Shown here: one piece after another, positions 26,101 through 38,461 of the stretch
How positions within the stretch are numbered: the stretch's first letter is position 1
Layout: each line of letters begins with the position of its first letter
NCBI RefSeq assembly: GCF_963576615.1
Contig: NC_088711.1
Location: 26,258,182 to 26,322,181 of the forward strand
Length of the DNA: 64,000 bases
Direction: 5' to 3'
Source of the DNA: Watersipora subatra
Lineage: Eukaryota; Bryozoa; Gymnolaemata; Cheilostomatida; Watersiporidae
Notes under the pieces: generated by a model
Seen by the model: only the letters and a program-made list of their open reading frames with translations
The model's database searches: none
Told to the model about the DNA's origin: nothing
Program-made: the position numbers and the translations under genes

Positions 26101-29100
26101 GCTATGAATTACAAATATCACACGTTGAAGCTTTATGAACGGCACTGACAGGTGCTCTTACACACCATATGTATTTCTTTTGAGCTGTTATTACTTGTGT
26201 AGTTGAGCGATCTAAGTGAGAAAGTACTAGCTTGAACTCCTAGTAACAAATCACCGACCTCTACACAAGACTGCGTATGATGCACTAGTTGCCTATTAAT
26301 TGAAATAGTTGTACTAATGTACACATCTGTGTATTAAGCAAATCATAAAATTGCTATATAATTTTGGTCTCAAGGAGCTGGAAACTACAATAAGCTCAAA
26401 TGATGAGAAAATACAAGCTCTGCTAGCTTGGCAGAATTCTGTGAAAAAGACAATTAAGGACTTCAACAAAGTGAAAGAACTGCCTGATGATGTAAGTGTA
26501 AAGAGTTGTCTTCCCTGACTGCCAGCATGCCAAATATTTTTATAAACCCTCTTTGGTAATTTTTAGTACATACATAATTGGTGTTTCCAATGTTTTGTCA
26601 TTAAAGATTGACTTGCAAACAAATTCACATTACAGTTATTTGATATCAAAAGATTCACCATGTCTTACTCTGTTGTGTTGTAAGTGCCAATATGTGGAAA
26701 TGTGATTACAAGCTCTTAAAAGCTCACAAACGGAAAGCCGCCGTAGATAGGAATCTCTTCATTTCGATGACGTAACCACGAAATTTGGTTATCGTCTTGT
26801 CACGTATGTTCTCACGTGAATTGAAAGGCCAATACAAAGCTCAATAGCTTTACAGTTTTGTTTCGGCCTGGTCTAATTGGCAAGTCGTAATCGGATCATG
26901 TGACCCAATACTTTACAGATAATTTTTGCAGCACTTTTCGATTATCACAAGTGACCAACAGGTTCGTCATGATTATCAGACAATGATATGTACTCCTTCA
27001 AGCTAAGGCTAAAAAATCAAACGAATTTTTACGGTAAGTTATAAGATATCACTGCTAAAAGTGACAGCATTACGATGACGATAAAACAGACGCGTAAGAA
27101 CAATAGACATGGTTTTATTGAATGCGTGAAGTATATTTGTGAAAATATTTCAACGAATAAGGTTGCAAGAAAGTGTAAACAGAAACCATCTCTCACAACT
27201 ACATCACATTTGAGCCGTTTTGGAAAGGGAATCCAAACTGCTGCGCTTGCTTGGCTGCGATTTTCTGTTCGTTTTTGAGCTTTTAAGAGCTTGTAATCAC
27301 CTTTCCACATATTTTGCACTTACAACACAACAGAGTAAGACATGGTGAATCTTTTCATATCAAATAACGGTAATGTGAATTTTGTTGCAAGTCAACCTTT
27401 AAACTTGTTTTCAAAGTGACTCAATAAAAACAGGCTGGTAATCGAGGTGACAAGTAACAGGCCTATACTCATAATTACAGATGTACAGCTTGGAAGAAAA
27501 AACAAAGGAGAAGCTGGAAGACTTTAGTACCAAATTAGCCTCTGAGAGTGAATTGAGGAGCAGAGATATAGAAAACATTAAAAAGGATATGGCAAGGATA
27601 CCACGAGGAGGAGGTGGGGGCGGAGCTGCTCCACCCGTACAACTTGGGCCTAGCAGAGAGGAAATGGAAGCTGTGAGTATTTATTTCAGTAGACTTTTAG
27701 TTTGGCATCATTATAAACATAGAGAATTATATGAGTAGAGTACTAGTTGTTGCTCCTTGTTTTTCTACCTATTAGTATAATATATACATGTATGCAGATA
27801 CCAAGTTTACGTAAATGTTAAATGTTACCTTTTAAGGAACCCATTCTACTTTATTTGCATTTATAGTCAAGAAACTTTAGTGCTAGTATGCCAACATTGG
27901 ATATGTTTTGTTCTGCAGCTACGTAAAGTTAATATTGACATGAAGGAGGTAAGAATGGCTAGAGCTTGGTAATATTTTTCTAATTATCTGATCACAAATC
28001 TTTTGTATCTTCAGTTGACTTCATCCTTGGTTGGTTGTTCTTCTGTGGTCATAAATCATACCTCGGTTGACTAGAGTACCTCTATTGTTTAGTGTTATCT
28101 TTTATTATTTAATAATCGCTTGAAAACTAAAACAAACTAAAATTAAATTTTTTAGTATTTCTTATATGACGTGTTATTTTTGTTTGGCTTTCTTTCCATA
28201 TTTGTATATTCAAATTATATGCATGTATGTGTATGTCTAGTTGTATTTTATGCACAACGAGAGTAACAATGAGAAAGATAGAGATGGGCACTTGATGTAT
28301 TATTAGCAAGTATATAAAACTTTAAAACATGGATATATTTCTCTGACCAATCCACTGTTACATGTAAGATACCAAATCTCTTTAGTTCAAACAACATGCT
28401 GGAGTTGTCTGCTCAGAACAACGATTTTGTAACACTTGCCATGAGTAGGCAACTCTTACGACTCGAGCTAATGTTTTTTCAAATTAACCAGTATCCATTC
28501 TTTATTGTATGTATGGTGGAGTGAGTTTTTTGCTGGTTCATGTCGTTGCAGTGTCAGGCCAGCATGAAAACTCTTGCCGAATCAGTGCAGACAGTGAAAA
28601 CTGTGCTTGGAATGAAAATTCAGTCTGAACAGAAATCGGTATGTGATTGTACTGGTCAAGATTCCAAGACATTTATTTACCTACGAGGCATATGCTTCTA
28701 TACTTTTAGATTGACCTTCGGATGCATACTTTAAGCATTCGACTTAGCGCATTGGCAATGTCTTCTGCGTTAGATGCTGACGATGCATCGGTAATATCTT
28801 CCCTTCTTTCCGACGAGATCTCTCTTTCATGTCTAACAAGACATTTGATTCTTTTTAAGTCATTTTGAATTGATGCACAGATAATGTGCTATACACCTTG
28901 ATTAAAAGAGGAATTTAAATTTCGAATCTGTTCTGATTTGGCTTACAAAGTGTGACCCATCCTTTTCCGTTTAACCTCTCATCTTTGTGTTGATATTTTG
29001 CAGTTTGTGTGTTTTTATTCTAAGTACAAATATTTACACTAGGAGCTACTGCAAGTTTGTATAAGTAGAAATTTAGCAGAGAGAGAGCAAAACATTTCAA

Positions 29101-31690
29101 TTCTTAAACTTAGGAAAATGTGTTTTTAATAGGCATCATGTATTCAGTTTGTCAAATGTAAATAGATGTTTCTGTAATTATTCCTTTCATTCCTTAACAG
29201 AGAGAAGATCAGTTTCATATGTTTAAAGAGCATCTTCGAGAGCTTTACGGAATTATTAAAATACCGTACACACCAAGTTCGATCGCTTCTCTCGACCAAT
29301 TGTCTGTCCCGAGTGCTACACGACCTGCTATTGATGGTGAATCGCATGTCAGAGAAATTTCCGCCAAATCACCGGATATTCCCGAAGAACCAGAGCAAGA
29401 CAGCAATAATATGTCAAAACAGCCGCCAGTCTTCTTAACAGACCAATCGGATTTGAAGGATTTGTTTTTGACGAATCAAACGCGTCCACCCAGTCAGATC
29501 AGTCCGATTGTTGATCTAAATAAGCCAGAAACACCCCAGAAAGATGGCGAAGCAAATCGTTTATCACCGCCACCTCTATAACAGTCGACGTGTTCTTGCG
29601 ATCTTGTACATCGGTAATGAGTGTGTTTGTTTGTGCTAACTTCTGCTACTAATATTGCTATCGATACACCAGCGCTTAAAAAATGCAAAATGCATTAGTT
29701 ATTTGCTGTGGTCTAAACTGAAGAGTGACCTACAAAGAATGTTTTATTTTCAAGTATTAATGCCTTTGTAACTCAGCAACTGAGTGGCAACGCAAGTAGC
29801 TGCCACAAGTCTCTTATTTCCTTAGAGCATTAACATTAGAGCAACTCCTTAGATTAACTCCTTAGAGCTTTGTTAACATTAGAAAGTGCTATTTAACATT
29901 TCTTGTTTCTAACCCGTGCTTGTAGAGAAATGCAGACATAGATAAGTTGCGGAATGATCTAGAAGATGTAAGATTGCAACTTGAGTCATTGAATAGGACT
30001 AAACCAGTTCCACGCCTCTTTGTAAAAGAAAAGCCCAACATGGACCGCGAAGCAGCTGAAAAAAATCAAGCAGCGATAAATAAATGGAGTTTGTACAGTG
30101 CGTACAGGTAACATCTTACCTTAGTGTCTTGCCATCAACAGCATTGCCTTAGCGCGTCATTATATCTGTTACGCTTGTAAAAGACACCTTTGAGCGGGTG
30201 ACATCTTTGCTTTTGTGTGACATTGTATTTGCTACGCTTGTAAGTGACACCTTTGAGCGAGTAACACCTTTGCCTTGGCGTGTCATTCTAGCTGCTACAC
30301 TTAAAAGTAACACATTTTAGCGGGTAACACCATAGCTTTAGTGCATTTTAAAATCCTTTACACCCATAAGTGACACCCTTGAACAGGTAATACCTTAGCT
30401 TTAATGCGTCATTGTATCTGTTACGCTCGTAAGTGACACCTTTGAGCAAGTTACACCTTTGCCTTGGTGTGCCATTATGTCTGCTACACTTGGAAGTAAC
30501 ACTTTTTAGCAGGTAGCACCTTGGCTTTTGTGCATCACAATATCTGTTGCACCTAACAGTGAAACCATTAAGCAGGTAACATAGTGGCTTTAAAGCATTA
30601 TAGCAATTTGTTAAACTTGGAGCTTTTGAGTGAAACCAAAATTGAAGTAAATAAAATCACTTACTGGTAGCTGTTCATATTTTGAATCGGCTATTTACCT
30701 CTGTAGCTTAGAAATTCATATATTTGTATATTTATGTATATATTGTCAGGCTATCTGTGAAATCAGTGTACACATGCATTATCAACACAAATAGTAGCAT
30801 CCCAAATACTTTTCATAACTCAGTCTAAAATAGAAGCATAGGAACCTGAGTCTAAGATAACAACATAGGAACCTGAGATACATGTATAAAATATTTTGGT
30901 GTGTGCTCTATTCAGAAACATACGACATGGTATATTTTATTATAATATAAACAGTGTTACTGTTGATTGCAAATCTCATTCTTTTTAAAATTGTTTAAAT
31001 AGTGATACGAGAAATAGTAATTTTGTTGAAATATTTGACTACTTCCTGTTGTGTGAGTGTTTAGCAATTCTTTTTGATTATTATGATGACTTTAAAAATG
31101 TTTTTGTGATTCTGCAGACTTTGAGAATAAAGACATGTGGTATAGATTAAAACAGACGCAATATTATAGAACTATATTTAATTATAAATGCTATTGTGAA
31201 CAAAGTGCTTTCACGCTAGCTTTTTTGGTTAGCCTTTTTGAGACTTATGTGGTAGTTCGTCTTTGTACAAGTCTTTGCACTTCATCCTATTTAATATATA
31301 TGATTATGTAGAGGTGACTCTATGAGAGTTGACTGGCTATGGATCACTCTATGGAAGTTTCCATTTTTATGACCATATCTTGACATGACATTGTCTCTTA
31401 TTACACTGTGTTGTTACACTGTTGTACACGTATCGGTTGCCTCATTTTTTCCTTCTGCTAATTATGTTGTGCTTTTGTACTATTTGCTAAACGTACATGA
31501 TTTTAGGTGGTTACAATGGAAGCAGGCTTGGCTTTTTGTTCATTGGAAGAAAAAAGCTGGCAGCTCTACAAATGTTAACTCAGATAAAGATGCAGATGCT
31601 AAACCTTCTGCTGAACAACAAAATTCTAATCTATCCCCAAATAACGTTGAAAACAATTCAGGGCAGCCAGAAAATAAACAAGGAGTTTAA
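14179..31690 (+). CDS. Large coiled-coil protein with alternative C-termini (possibly CCDC154-like)
   Basis: Exons, all with agreeing phase: 14179-14207 (likely first, MAESSLISEK), 16564-16850, 17380-17626, 18134-18326, 19105-19283, 20589-20814, 21862-21990, 22772-23023, 24111-24194, 24702-24773, 24980-25075, 25360-25368 (possible), 26375-26491, 27481-27672, 27919-27948, 28552-28638. It then continues either in 29201-29581 (stop; about 869 residues) or in 29926-30107 plus 31507-31690 (stop; about 864). The product is almost all heptad-like charged helix rich in E, K, Q and R. The exon 27481-27672 holds a break with IPRGGGGGGAAPP. One C-terminus is Pro/Ser-rich; the other has a Trp/Lys cluster (WLQWKQAWLFVHWKKK). 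The general build recalls CCDC154 (DUF4631), but I could not confirm this; the function is unknown. Introns carry a TTAA-flanked transposon, SINEs and several minisatellites, two of them starting at splice donors. If the first exon is wrong, translation could start at 16565. Confidence 0.75.
17740..17910. repeat. Minisatellite of GCATAATGGCAG units
   Basis: Degenerate copies of GGTGCATAATGGCAGTGCAT in the intron after exon 17380-17626. Short His/Cys-rich minus-strand frames here are repeat translations. Confidence 0.85.
21964..22148 (+). repeat. 27-bp minisatellite containing a repeated splice donor (coiled-coil gene)
   Basis: Unit AATGTTAAGGACATGCAGAAG plus GTAAGT. The first unit holds the end of exon 21862-21990 and its donor; five more donor-like GTAGGT/GTAAGT/GTAAAT sites follow at 22018, 22045, 22072, 22099 and 22126. 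As 27 is a multiple of 3, the array stays open in the exon's frame (NVKDMQKVS repeats) to a TAG at 22153-22155. Confidence 0.92.
22340..22530 (-). repeat. tRNA-derived SINE
   Basis: Read on the minus strand, 22528-22440 carries an A-box-like TGGACTAGTGG, a 5-bp anticodon-type stem (ACCTG/CAGGT) around a 7-nt loop, and a B-box GGGTTCAAATC. About 100 bp of body follows towards 22340. Base 33 of the loop is A, not U, so this is not a working tRNA. Confidence 0.65.
23105..23216. repeat. Degenerate 35-40 bp repeat, left part
   Basis: Copies built on GTGATGTCACAACCAATGTA and ATGCACATATCAG; the same repeat resumes at 23705-23900, with SINE-like copy E3 between. Confidence 0.65.
23217..23700 (-). 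repeat. SINE-like interspersed repeat, copy E3
   Basis: Reverse-orientation copy: CGCCGGGCATTC core near 23680-23692, tRNA-like block with B-box (GGATTTGAACTC) near 23308, and the TATATAAATCTCAGT end at 23220. It sits inside a degenerate repeat in an intron of the coiled-coil gene. Confidence 0.75.
23705..23900. repeat. Degenerate 35-40 bp repeat, right part
   Basis: Continuation of the repeat of 23105-23216 on the other side of copy E3, with units such as GTGATGTAAGTATATACAAG. Confidence 0.6.
25908..26085. repeat. 21-bp minisatellite, about eight copies
   Basis: Unit TACCGGTTACACTCTTTCAC plus A, with ACCGGT, ACTGAT and ACTGGT variants. Intronic. Confidence 0.92.
26605..27398. mobile_element. 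Non-autonomous DNA transposon with ~130-bp TIRs and TTAA target duplication
   Basis: The left arm begins AGATTGACTTGCAA (26605) and the right arm, inverted, begins AGGTTGACTTGCAA (27398). The arms stay similar for about 130 bp, through GCTCTTAAAAGCTCA. TTAA flanks both ends (26601-26604 and 27399-27402). TTAA duplication fits piggyBac or Kolobok superfamilies; the AGR start favours Kolobok, but no transposase is present. It lies in an intron of the coiled-coil gene. Confidence 0.8.
30108..30600 (+). repeat. 63-bp minisatellite seeded at a splice donor (coiled-coil gene)
   Basis: Starts exactly at the donor of exon 29926-30107 (CAG|GTAACATC). Donor-like starts recur at 30198, 30261, 30324, 30387, 30450, 30513 and 30576, that is every 63 bp after a first interval of 90. 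Units share GTAACACCTTTGCCTTGG and CTGCTACGCTTGTAAGTGAC. Confidence 0.88.
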
Positions 31691-31706
31691 TATTATAATA
31701 TTTCAG

Positions 31707-31841
31707 TCAGAATCTACTTTATCTAAAATTAGTGGAATAGCCAGAAAATCGATTAAAATCTGGTCTTCATCTCTCATTTATGCTGCTCCGGCAGCTCTTG
31801 GTGAACATCCACAACCTCCCACTACAAACATCAACAATTAA
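31707..31841 (+). CDS. Possible further alternative last exon of the coiled-coil gene
   Basis: Follows an acceptor ATATTTCAG 16 nt after the stop of the exon ending at 31690. In phase 0 it reads SESTLSKISGIARKSIKIWS and on to TAA at 31839-31841 (44 residues). It could join exon 28552-28638 (phase 0). Supported only by splice signal and an open frame; it may simply be 3' UTR. Confidence 0.3.
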   Translation, partial: SESTLSKISGIARKSIKIWSSSLIYAAPAALGEHPQPPTTNINN

Positions 31842-32269
31842 ATCATGGCTTTAAACATTCAACTGTTTACTGACAGATCTCTTCATGAGGTTGTCTTTTC
31901 ACTTTTTTATGCAAGTCATTGACAACAACATTTATTTTTACTACTTTGAGCTGATCTGTTCAAAACTCTTCCATTATGTTTGAGCAGGACGATGCGCTTC
32001 ATTGGTTTAGTGACTTGAAATGAGCCAGGTTTTTAATCTTCATAAATATTGTTTACTGTTTGTTACCATCATTGTTTTGATGAAGCAAATGTAAAACAAA
32101 AGAATGTGTTACTAAAAGTGTTGATGCCATGTCTTATAATTTTTCAAGGTCGTGTAATCTTTCTGCTAATGATACAATATAATTTATAATTTTGTTGTTT
32201 TGCACTGTATTTTGCTTTTTGATTAGTTGTTTCACTCGCTGCCTTTTATGTGTTGTGGTAGTTTTTACA

Positions 32270-35200
32270 ATGGCCGTTGTGCTTGTACTCTCTTTCTCCT
32301 ATCGTTCAAGGTAAGATGATATTATTTTACATTGTATGCTTACTATATTATTAATGAATTTTTCACACCTGCTTTTTCTGTTATCCGGTTTCTATGGTTA
32401 TGCTACGGGGCGTGATCACATTCACTAGTTTGTATTACATTTGTTTGTCTGCCTACATTCAAGTTGTAAATCTGCTGCTTTGATTTTCAAGATGGCTGAA
32501 ATTCAAGGAAAGGTTGATGGGTGTAGCACGAGATGGTGCTACGTCTCCTACTGAAACTGCCACTGAAACTGAGGCTACAACTGAGGTTAGAAAAATGTCT
32601 TGTAATAAATATATGTCAAACTTTTATCTTTCTAAACCCTTTCTTCTTAGAGATTCTTAGTATTAGCAGATGCTGCTTACAAAAAAATTATTCCTGTGCG
32701 AGTCAAGTCGTGTGTCATTGTGTCAGAAGCTATGTACTCTCTTTTAAAAAGAAGATAAATTCACTAATGTATAGTCTACCAAGAAATAGTTATTGAGCAT
32801 ATCCTATTTTGGGAAAGCAAACACTGAATGCTTAACCCCTACTGTCAAGACAATAACTAAATAATTAGCTAGTTCATGTTGTTTGTAATATTTCTTTCTG
32901 CTAACTTATTATTTTGCCTCTACCCGTGTGTCCATGTTGTCTGTCACGCAAACCTCAGGCGTCAAGCCGAAGACCAAGGGGCAGCAGTCCCACAGAAACT
33001 GAAGCTACTACTGAGGCAGCAACTACTGAGGCTGCCACAAAAACTAGCGTAACCCCTTCCAGCCAGCCTACCTCTAAGGTACCCAGCTTTAGATAGCCAT
33101 CTAGAAAACATACCTTATTCTTTATCGCATGCCTTCTCAGAGGTCTATGCACTTGAGGTCTATGCACTTGAGATTACCCATAAATCATTTTCATCCTTAA
33201 ATTAAAGAATGCACACTTAGATTATCAGCAGACAACTGAACTCTTAGCGACCTTTGAATTTAGTTCAGCTTGAAAATCACCATGTTTTTAACAGTGTTAG
33301 TAGTAAATATCAGCTGACTTAATTAAGTGGTTAAAGTAAATGTTTGTTTACAGCCTTCAGATGTTTCAGTGTGAACTCACTTTGAGTGTGAAAAGTTGCT
33401 GTCGGCAAATGCTTTGCAATTTTGCAAAGCATTGAGTAAAATGTATTTTCATTTAATCAATCCTTTGTTAGATTTTAGCTGCTTGTTTCTCATCCCCTTT
33501 CCTACTCGTTGTCTGTTTTCGATCTGCTTTAAAAAATTTTCTTCGTATGTGAAGTATTGTTAGCATTATTAACCATGCAGAAGAGATCATTTCAAGTTTT
33601 ACCGATAATACAGAGGATGTCACCGTAAGTCTTATTATTGACTGAAAGGCTATAAATTTAGGTACAAGAAGTAAAACTAGAAACAATATTGTAAAATCTA
33701 TAACACTATAGAAGATGTCATTGTAACCTCTACGGGCAACATTAGCAATACAGTTGACGTTTTGTATCAAATAAGGCAGATATTTATTGGGTAAAAATGC
33801 TCTCTCATATACATATATATACCGTATATAGCTCATTTGTGTAATCATACTGTAAAAATTAAATTCTGCTGGCTGTCTACTAAACACGACACTCAAAATA
33901 TACTGTATGATCATCTTTTTATGAATTCTCCAACAACTACATGTATGTTGAGTCTTATTCCTTCTTAGCAGACCTGCCCATAGTTGTTCAGTCCATAGTT
34001 GTTTTCATTATGTCTCTCAGGTTAATCAAAATACTGCACTACATTTGCAATAAATGTCACACACGCGCCAGATATTCATACTGTTTAAACAGGTTGTTCG
34101 CTATATTTTTTTACAAACCTGATTTTGCTGTTCACACACACTTATTCTCTCGATTAAGAAGTTGGAATCATAAACACATTAATTATTGTTAATAACTCTA
34201 TGAGAAATAATTACACATTGTAATTATATATGACTATATCACTGTTCATATAACACTGATTTATTATGGTTATGATGTCTAGGAGTGCATCTCTCCAAGT
34301 CATAATTATAACACTGATTTATGTTTATAATTTATAACTATTATAATTAATAATATAGTTAAGTATAATGATAAAATAAAATAATTAATTATTAAAATAA
34401 TAATTAATATTATAATTTATGACTATAACGATTATAGCACTGATTATAACACTTACCTTTGTATTATCAATACATAGCCTACTAAAGAGACAGATGATAC
34501 TGAGGAAACAGATGATGATGATGACGACGACACAACAACCGAGGCAACTACAACAGCTCCCACGAAGAAGAGCTCCTACGATGATGACGACGATGATGCA
34601 ACCACAGAGGCAACTACCTCCAGAGATGTGAGTAACTGTTACCATGTCTTCTAGAGGCTCGATCTAGTGAATAGTTATTTGTTTAAAGAATAGTAGTAAC
34701 ATCATGTTTCAGTAGTTAGATGGTGGAGTTTCCTGGCTGACTGGCTACTTTTGGCGATGAATTTGCTTTTAGTTCTGTCAACAGCTATGAGATTGTCTGT
34801 TGGACAAGTTTGTTTGCTCCTTCTTAGATTATCTCAACAATAATCTTTCACTTTTAGGACGCTGACTCTTGAACCTTGTTGTATTTTACGTCAGCTGTGT
34901 TAAAGGTTTTATATAATGCCTTTTCCTGAACCGTACATATGTTGTATGATTACTTGAGTGTCTAACAGGAAGCCAGGGTATTTAATGAAACAGGAGGCCT
35001 GAGGTGTTTACTAAAACATAAAGTCAAGGTGTTTGATAAAACAGGAAACCAGGGTGTTTAATAATACCTACCCACTACTTACATCTAATAAGTGCTATAA
35101 TATTGTACTATCTAGTTGCTGTAAAACTAATAGTCCATAGTACTAAGAGGCATGTCAGGAACCTCCGTCTTCATATTATCAGAGTGTTTTGCACAGCTGA

Positions 35201-37919
35201 GTAACTCTATGGACATTGACATGACATTTATATAGCTGTTACTATTAATACTACTGCATTTCTAATGATTATAATGGAAGAATACTGATAACTCCAACCA
35301 TTCAGTTCTCAAACAAACCAGAGAAAAAAAAGTCAAAAATCAGCTATAATCAAATATAACAGAGGAGCAATCATACATACATAATAGAAATATTCTCACG
35401 ACCAAACATGAGCAAAGCGATTGGTTTGGGAGATTTATGATAAATGCACATGTGCACACAACTCCCGAAAGATTATCCGTTAATGGCCGTCACCAAACCC
35501 TTGTAACGAAATCCTATCAACAAATTTAACTATTTTTCAGTAAAGTCGTTCAAGTATAATAATGATACAAAACGCATATAAACCTATTTAAATATGTTAC
35601 CAAGCCTTTGAAAGGTTACCGCAAATTCCTAAAACTTACCCACCTGATCGGATTATACGCAAATAGACAGATTTATTTGGCCGAAATTCGTTATTAAAAC
35701 TTGCTAAGCTTCACTTTTATCAAAGTTAAGACCGGAAATTAAAACACCGAGCGACAGAGAATAGAACGATTAAGTCGTGCGCATTTCACGAAAAAAATAA
35801 CGTGCACGTTTCACCAGTCTATAGCATTGTCGAATTGCCGAAGGTTTCTGTAATTAACTTAGAAGTACTGAAATCGTTTCATTTTTGCCGATTTGAAAGT
35901 AACTGACATTTTAAACAATTTGGAGTACTTTGGTATTCTAACTGATGTCCAATGCAGTGTAAGTAAAGAAAATGACGATGATATTTTTTCTAACGGTTCT
36001 TATGAGATTATTACAATAACTAATTATAAGTTTGGATGACTACAGAACAATGACTACGTAATACAGAATTTCTAAAAATCTATATAAATATCACAACTTC
36101 GTGATACTGTTAGCTATGACGTTTTGAAATGTAAACAAAATTGTGCATTGGTTTTATATTATTACTATGTTAATAATATTGGTTATTCTAATAATATCAG
36201 TGCATTTTACTTCTAATATTGACCAATATTGCATTTCTCTTATTGCAGGGAGAGATGTAAACATATAATCTTTTCCTTTCATTATTGCTATTTGTTGTAT
36301 ATAATAACACCCACACCCAGTACATTACAGCTACCATTGCAGTTATCCTATTGCACTGCAGTGCCATTTGACTGCTAATATTACATTTCTCAACCATCAG
36401 TACCCTTTCTTTTTTTTCCAATATCACTTTGGTCGTGGGATGTATGACAGTGGAATTTCTAGTTTATGTAGTACTAAGTATGACGCTGTCCCTTTTGTTT
36501 GTAATGAATGAGCGATGTTCTTCTAGGATGACGATGATGATGCCACAACAGCAGTGTCAGAGAAGCCTAAGGACAGCATACCGTGAGTGACATTCCAGTC
36601 AGCGTACAATTCTACAGTTAACAATTAATCCTTTCTATTTATTTGTTTCAATAAATTACTGGTCCTTTTACATATATACATCTGTCTATTTACACATCTG
36701 TTTGTCTAATATCTATAGCGATTATAATATTGAAACCATTTTCTTATACCTTTTTTATTGCTTTGGCACTGGACCTGTGTCAAAGATATTATTACCTATC
36801 ATGATTGGTTGATGGTTTAAAACATGCGTTACGGTGATCTACTATGCTATATTTTATCATAGGAAAGTTTTATAGCAAAATGTCATCTAAGATGTTTAGA
36901 TTTATTAAAGTTATTCCATTATATTATTGTATTTTAGTTTATATTATAATGTATTATATTAGGTTTTATTATTATACCATATTATACAATTATATCATAT
37001 TGTACAACATCACATTAGATTATATTACCTGTATAGTAATTAATTTCATTACTCAAACTTTTATCATACAGATATAGTAATATCTCCTTATAAATATTGC
37101 ATGATTACATAACTGTTCAATGGGAAGCCAGTGTGTATACTAGTCTCAAATTACATCTAAAAATTGCTACAATGTTATAGTATTTATATTATATTATATA
37201 GCAGTTATACATAGGCCTACTTTCAATTTATTGTTAAACAAGTTGTTCATAGTATTATGAAGTGGGACAGGAGTCTTTCTGTTTCTATGTTATCAGAACT
37301 CATTAAGTGACCACCTATTTTTATTGCTTCAAGCTCCTATCGAGGAACCCACTCTACTACATTCGTGATTTGTTCCATGACACAAAAGTATTATAATCAA
37401 AGCAAAGACACGGCTTAAAATCATGTAACGTGTAAAGCTCGCTTAGGAATTAATTAACAATGTATATATAAGCCGAGTAAATTGACAACATCATTTATTT
37501 AAAGCTTTCCGTATATAAAATTATAACATATATCATGTGCATCATACATTATTTGTCAAGCGTGGACACAAATGATATTTCCAGTTGTTAGTTTAGTGAG
37601 CCTGTTTTTTCTCTTTGCACATATTTAACGGCTTTGTAGCTGAGATATCAATCTCAATTTCACATATTACGAAGGTACCATGAATAAAACTAACTAAGTG
37701 CAATAGAGAGAGAATGTGTATAATGTGCTACGTACAGAACACCAACCTTTACATCTGTTGTGTGAGGAGAGTATTCGCTGTAAAAATCATTTTACTTGTT
37801 GACTCAGGGAGGAGTCTGAGGAAGACACAGAGACTGAGACAGAAACAGAAACTGGAGATGATGACGATGATGAAACTGAAAGTGAGGCTACTAAACCTGC
37901 GAAAGGTGGCCGAAAATAA
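32270..37919 (+). CDS. Acidic Thr/Glu/Asp-rich protein, probably secreted, six exons
   Basis: Exons 32270-32310, 32492-32585, 32959-33078, 34478-34627, 36527-36582 and 37808-37919; phases 2,0,0,0,2 agree throughout; 190 residues. Residues 1-13 are hydrophobic (MAVVLVLSFSYRS), a short and weak signal peptide. The rest is low complexity: TETEATTE-type blocks in residues about 35-85, Asp runs of 5-7 framed by TTTEATT and KKSSYDD in exons 4 and 5, then EESEEDTETETETETG and a basic end KPAKGGRK. No cysteine, no known fold. Such composition suits a disordered, possibly O-glycosylated, Ca-binding matrix or mucin-like protein; that role is inference. The first exon is the weakest part of the model. 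A poly(A) signal lies at 38069-38074. Confidence 0.68.
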
Positions 37920-38068
37920 TACATCCGGTTATCAGCTGAACAAACTTATGCAATTCCATCATATATATATATATATATATATCTCATTTTATTATATTTG
38001 ATAATATATTAATTATCTTTTTTATTGCTGTGTCTAGCTTCTTGAACCCGTTTGGTTGGCAGATATTC

Positions 38069-38074
38069 AATAAA
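38069..38074 (+). promoter_or_regulatory. Poly(A) signal AATAAA of the acidic protein gene
   Basis: AATAAA 150 nt after the TAA at 37917-37919. Confidence 0.55.
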
Positions 38075-38383
38075 ATACAGTTAAAACATGATGATTGAGC
38101 TTTCTATTTTTACTTTTTATGTTAGCTTTTAGCTAAGGTTGTTCCTATTGCTATTGTATTAATTATTTAATGACAATGTAACTTTTTGACATTTGTCATT
38201 GCCTAAAAGCTTTCCAAAAAAATTGCTAATTTATCACTATTTTATGGATAAACCATATGCCATAACATTATGTTACTGTTCAGTTCACTCATTTAATACC
38301 CGGTATTGTTAGTCCCCATTGCTGAGCCTCTAATAAAGCTAATCGTATTCCAGCAAACCAACTTTTATTGTTCTTTCTCTTAG

Positions 38384-38457
38384 ATTTGGGAGACCTGATG
38401 TTACAACAACAGGATGTTGTTGATGAACTTCAACAATATTTTCATACAAGTTTTATA
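38384..38457 (+). CDS. Exon-like segment of unknown gene
   Basis: After a pyrimidine-rich acceptor (TTCTTTCTCTTAG ending near 38383) the plus frame reads LGDLMLQQQDVVDELQQYFH, which looks like a helical protein segment. No joining exon was found; its phase does not match the acidic gene. It runs straight into the 24-bp minisatellite. Confidence 0.25.
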
Positions 38458-38461
38458 ACTA

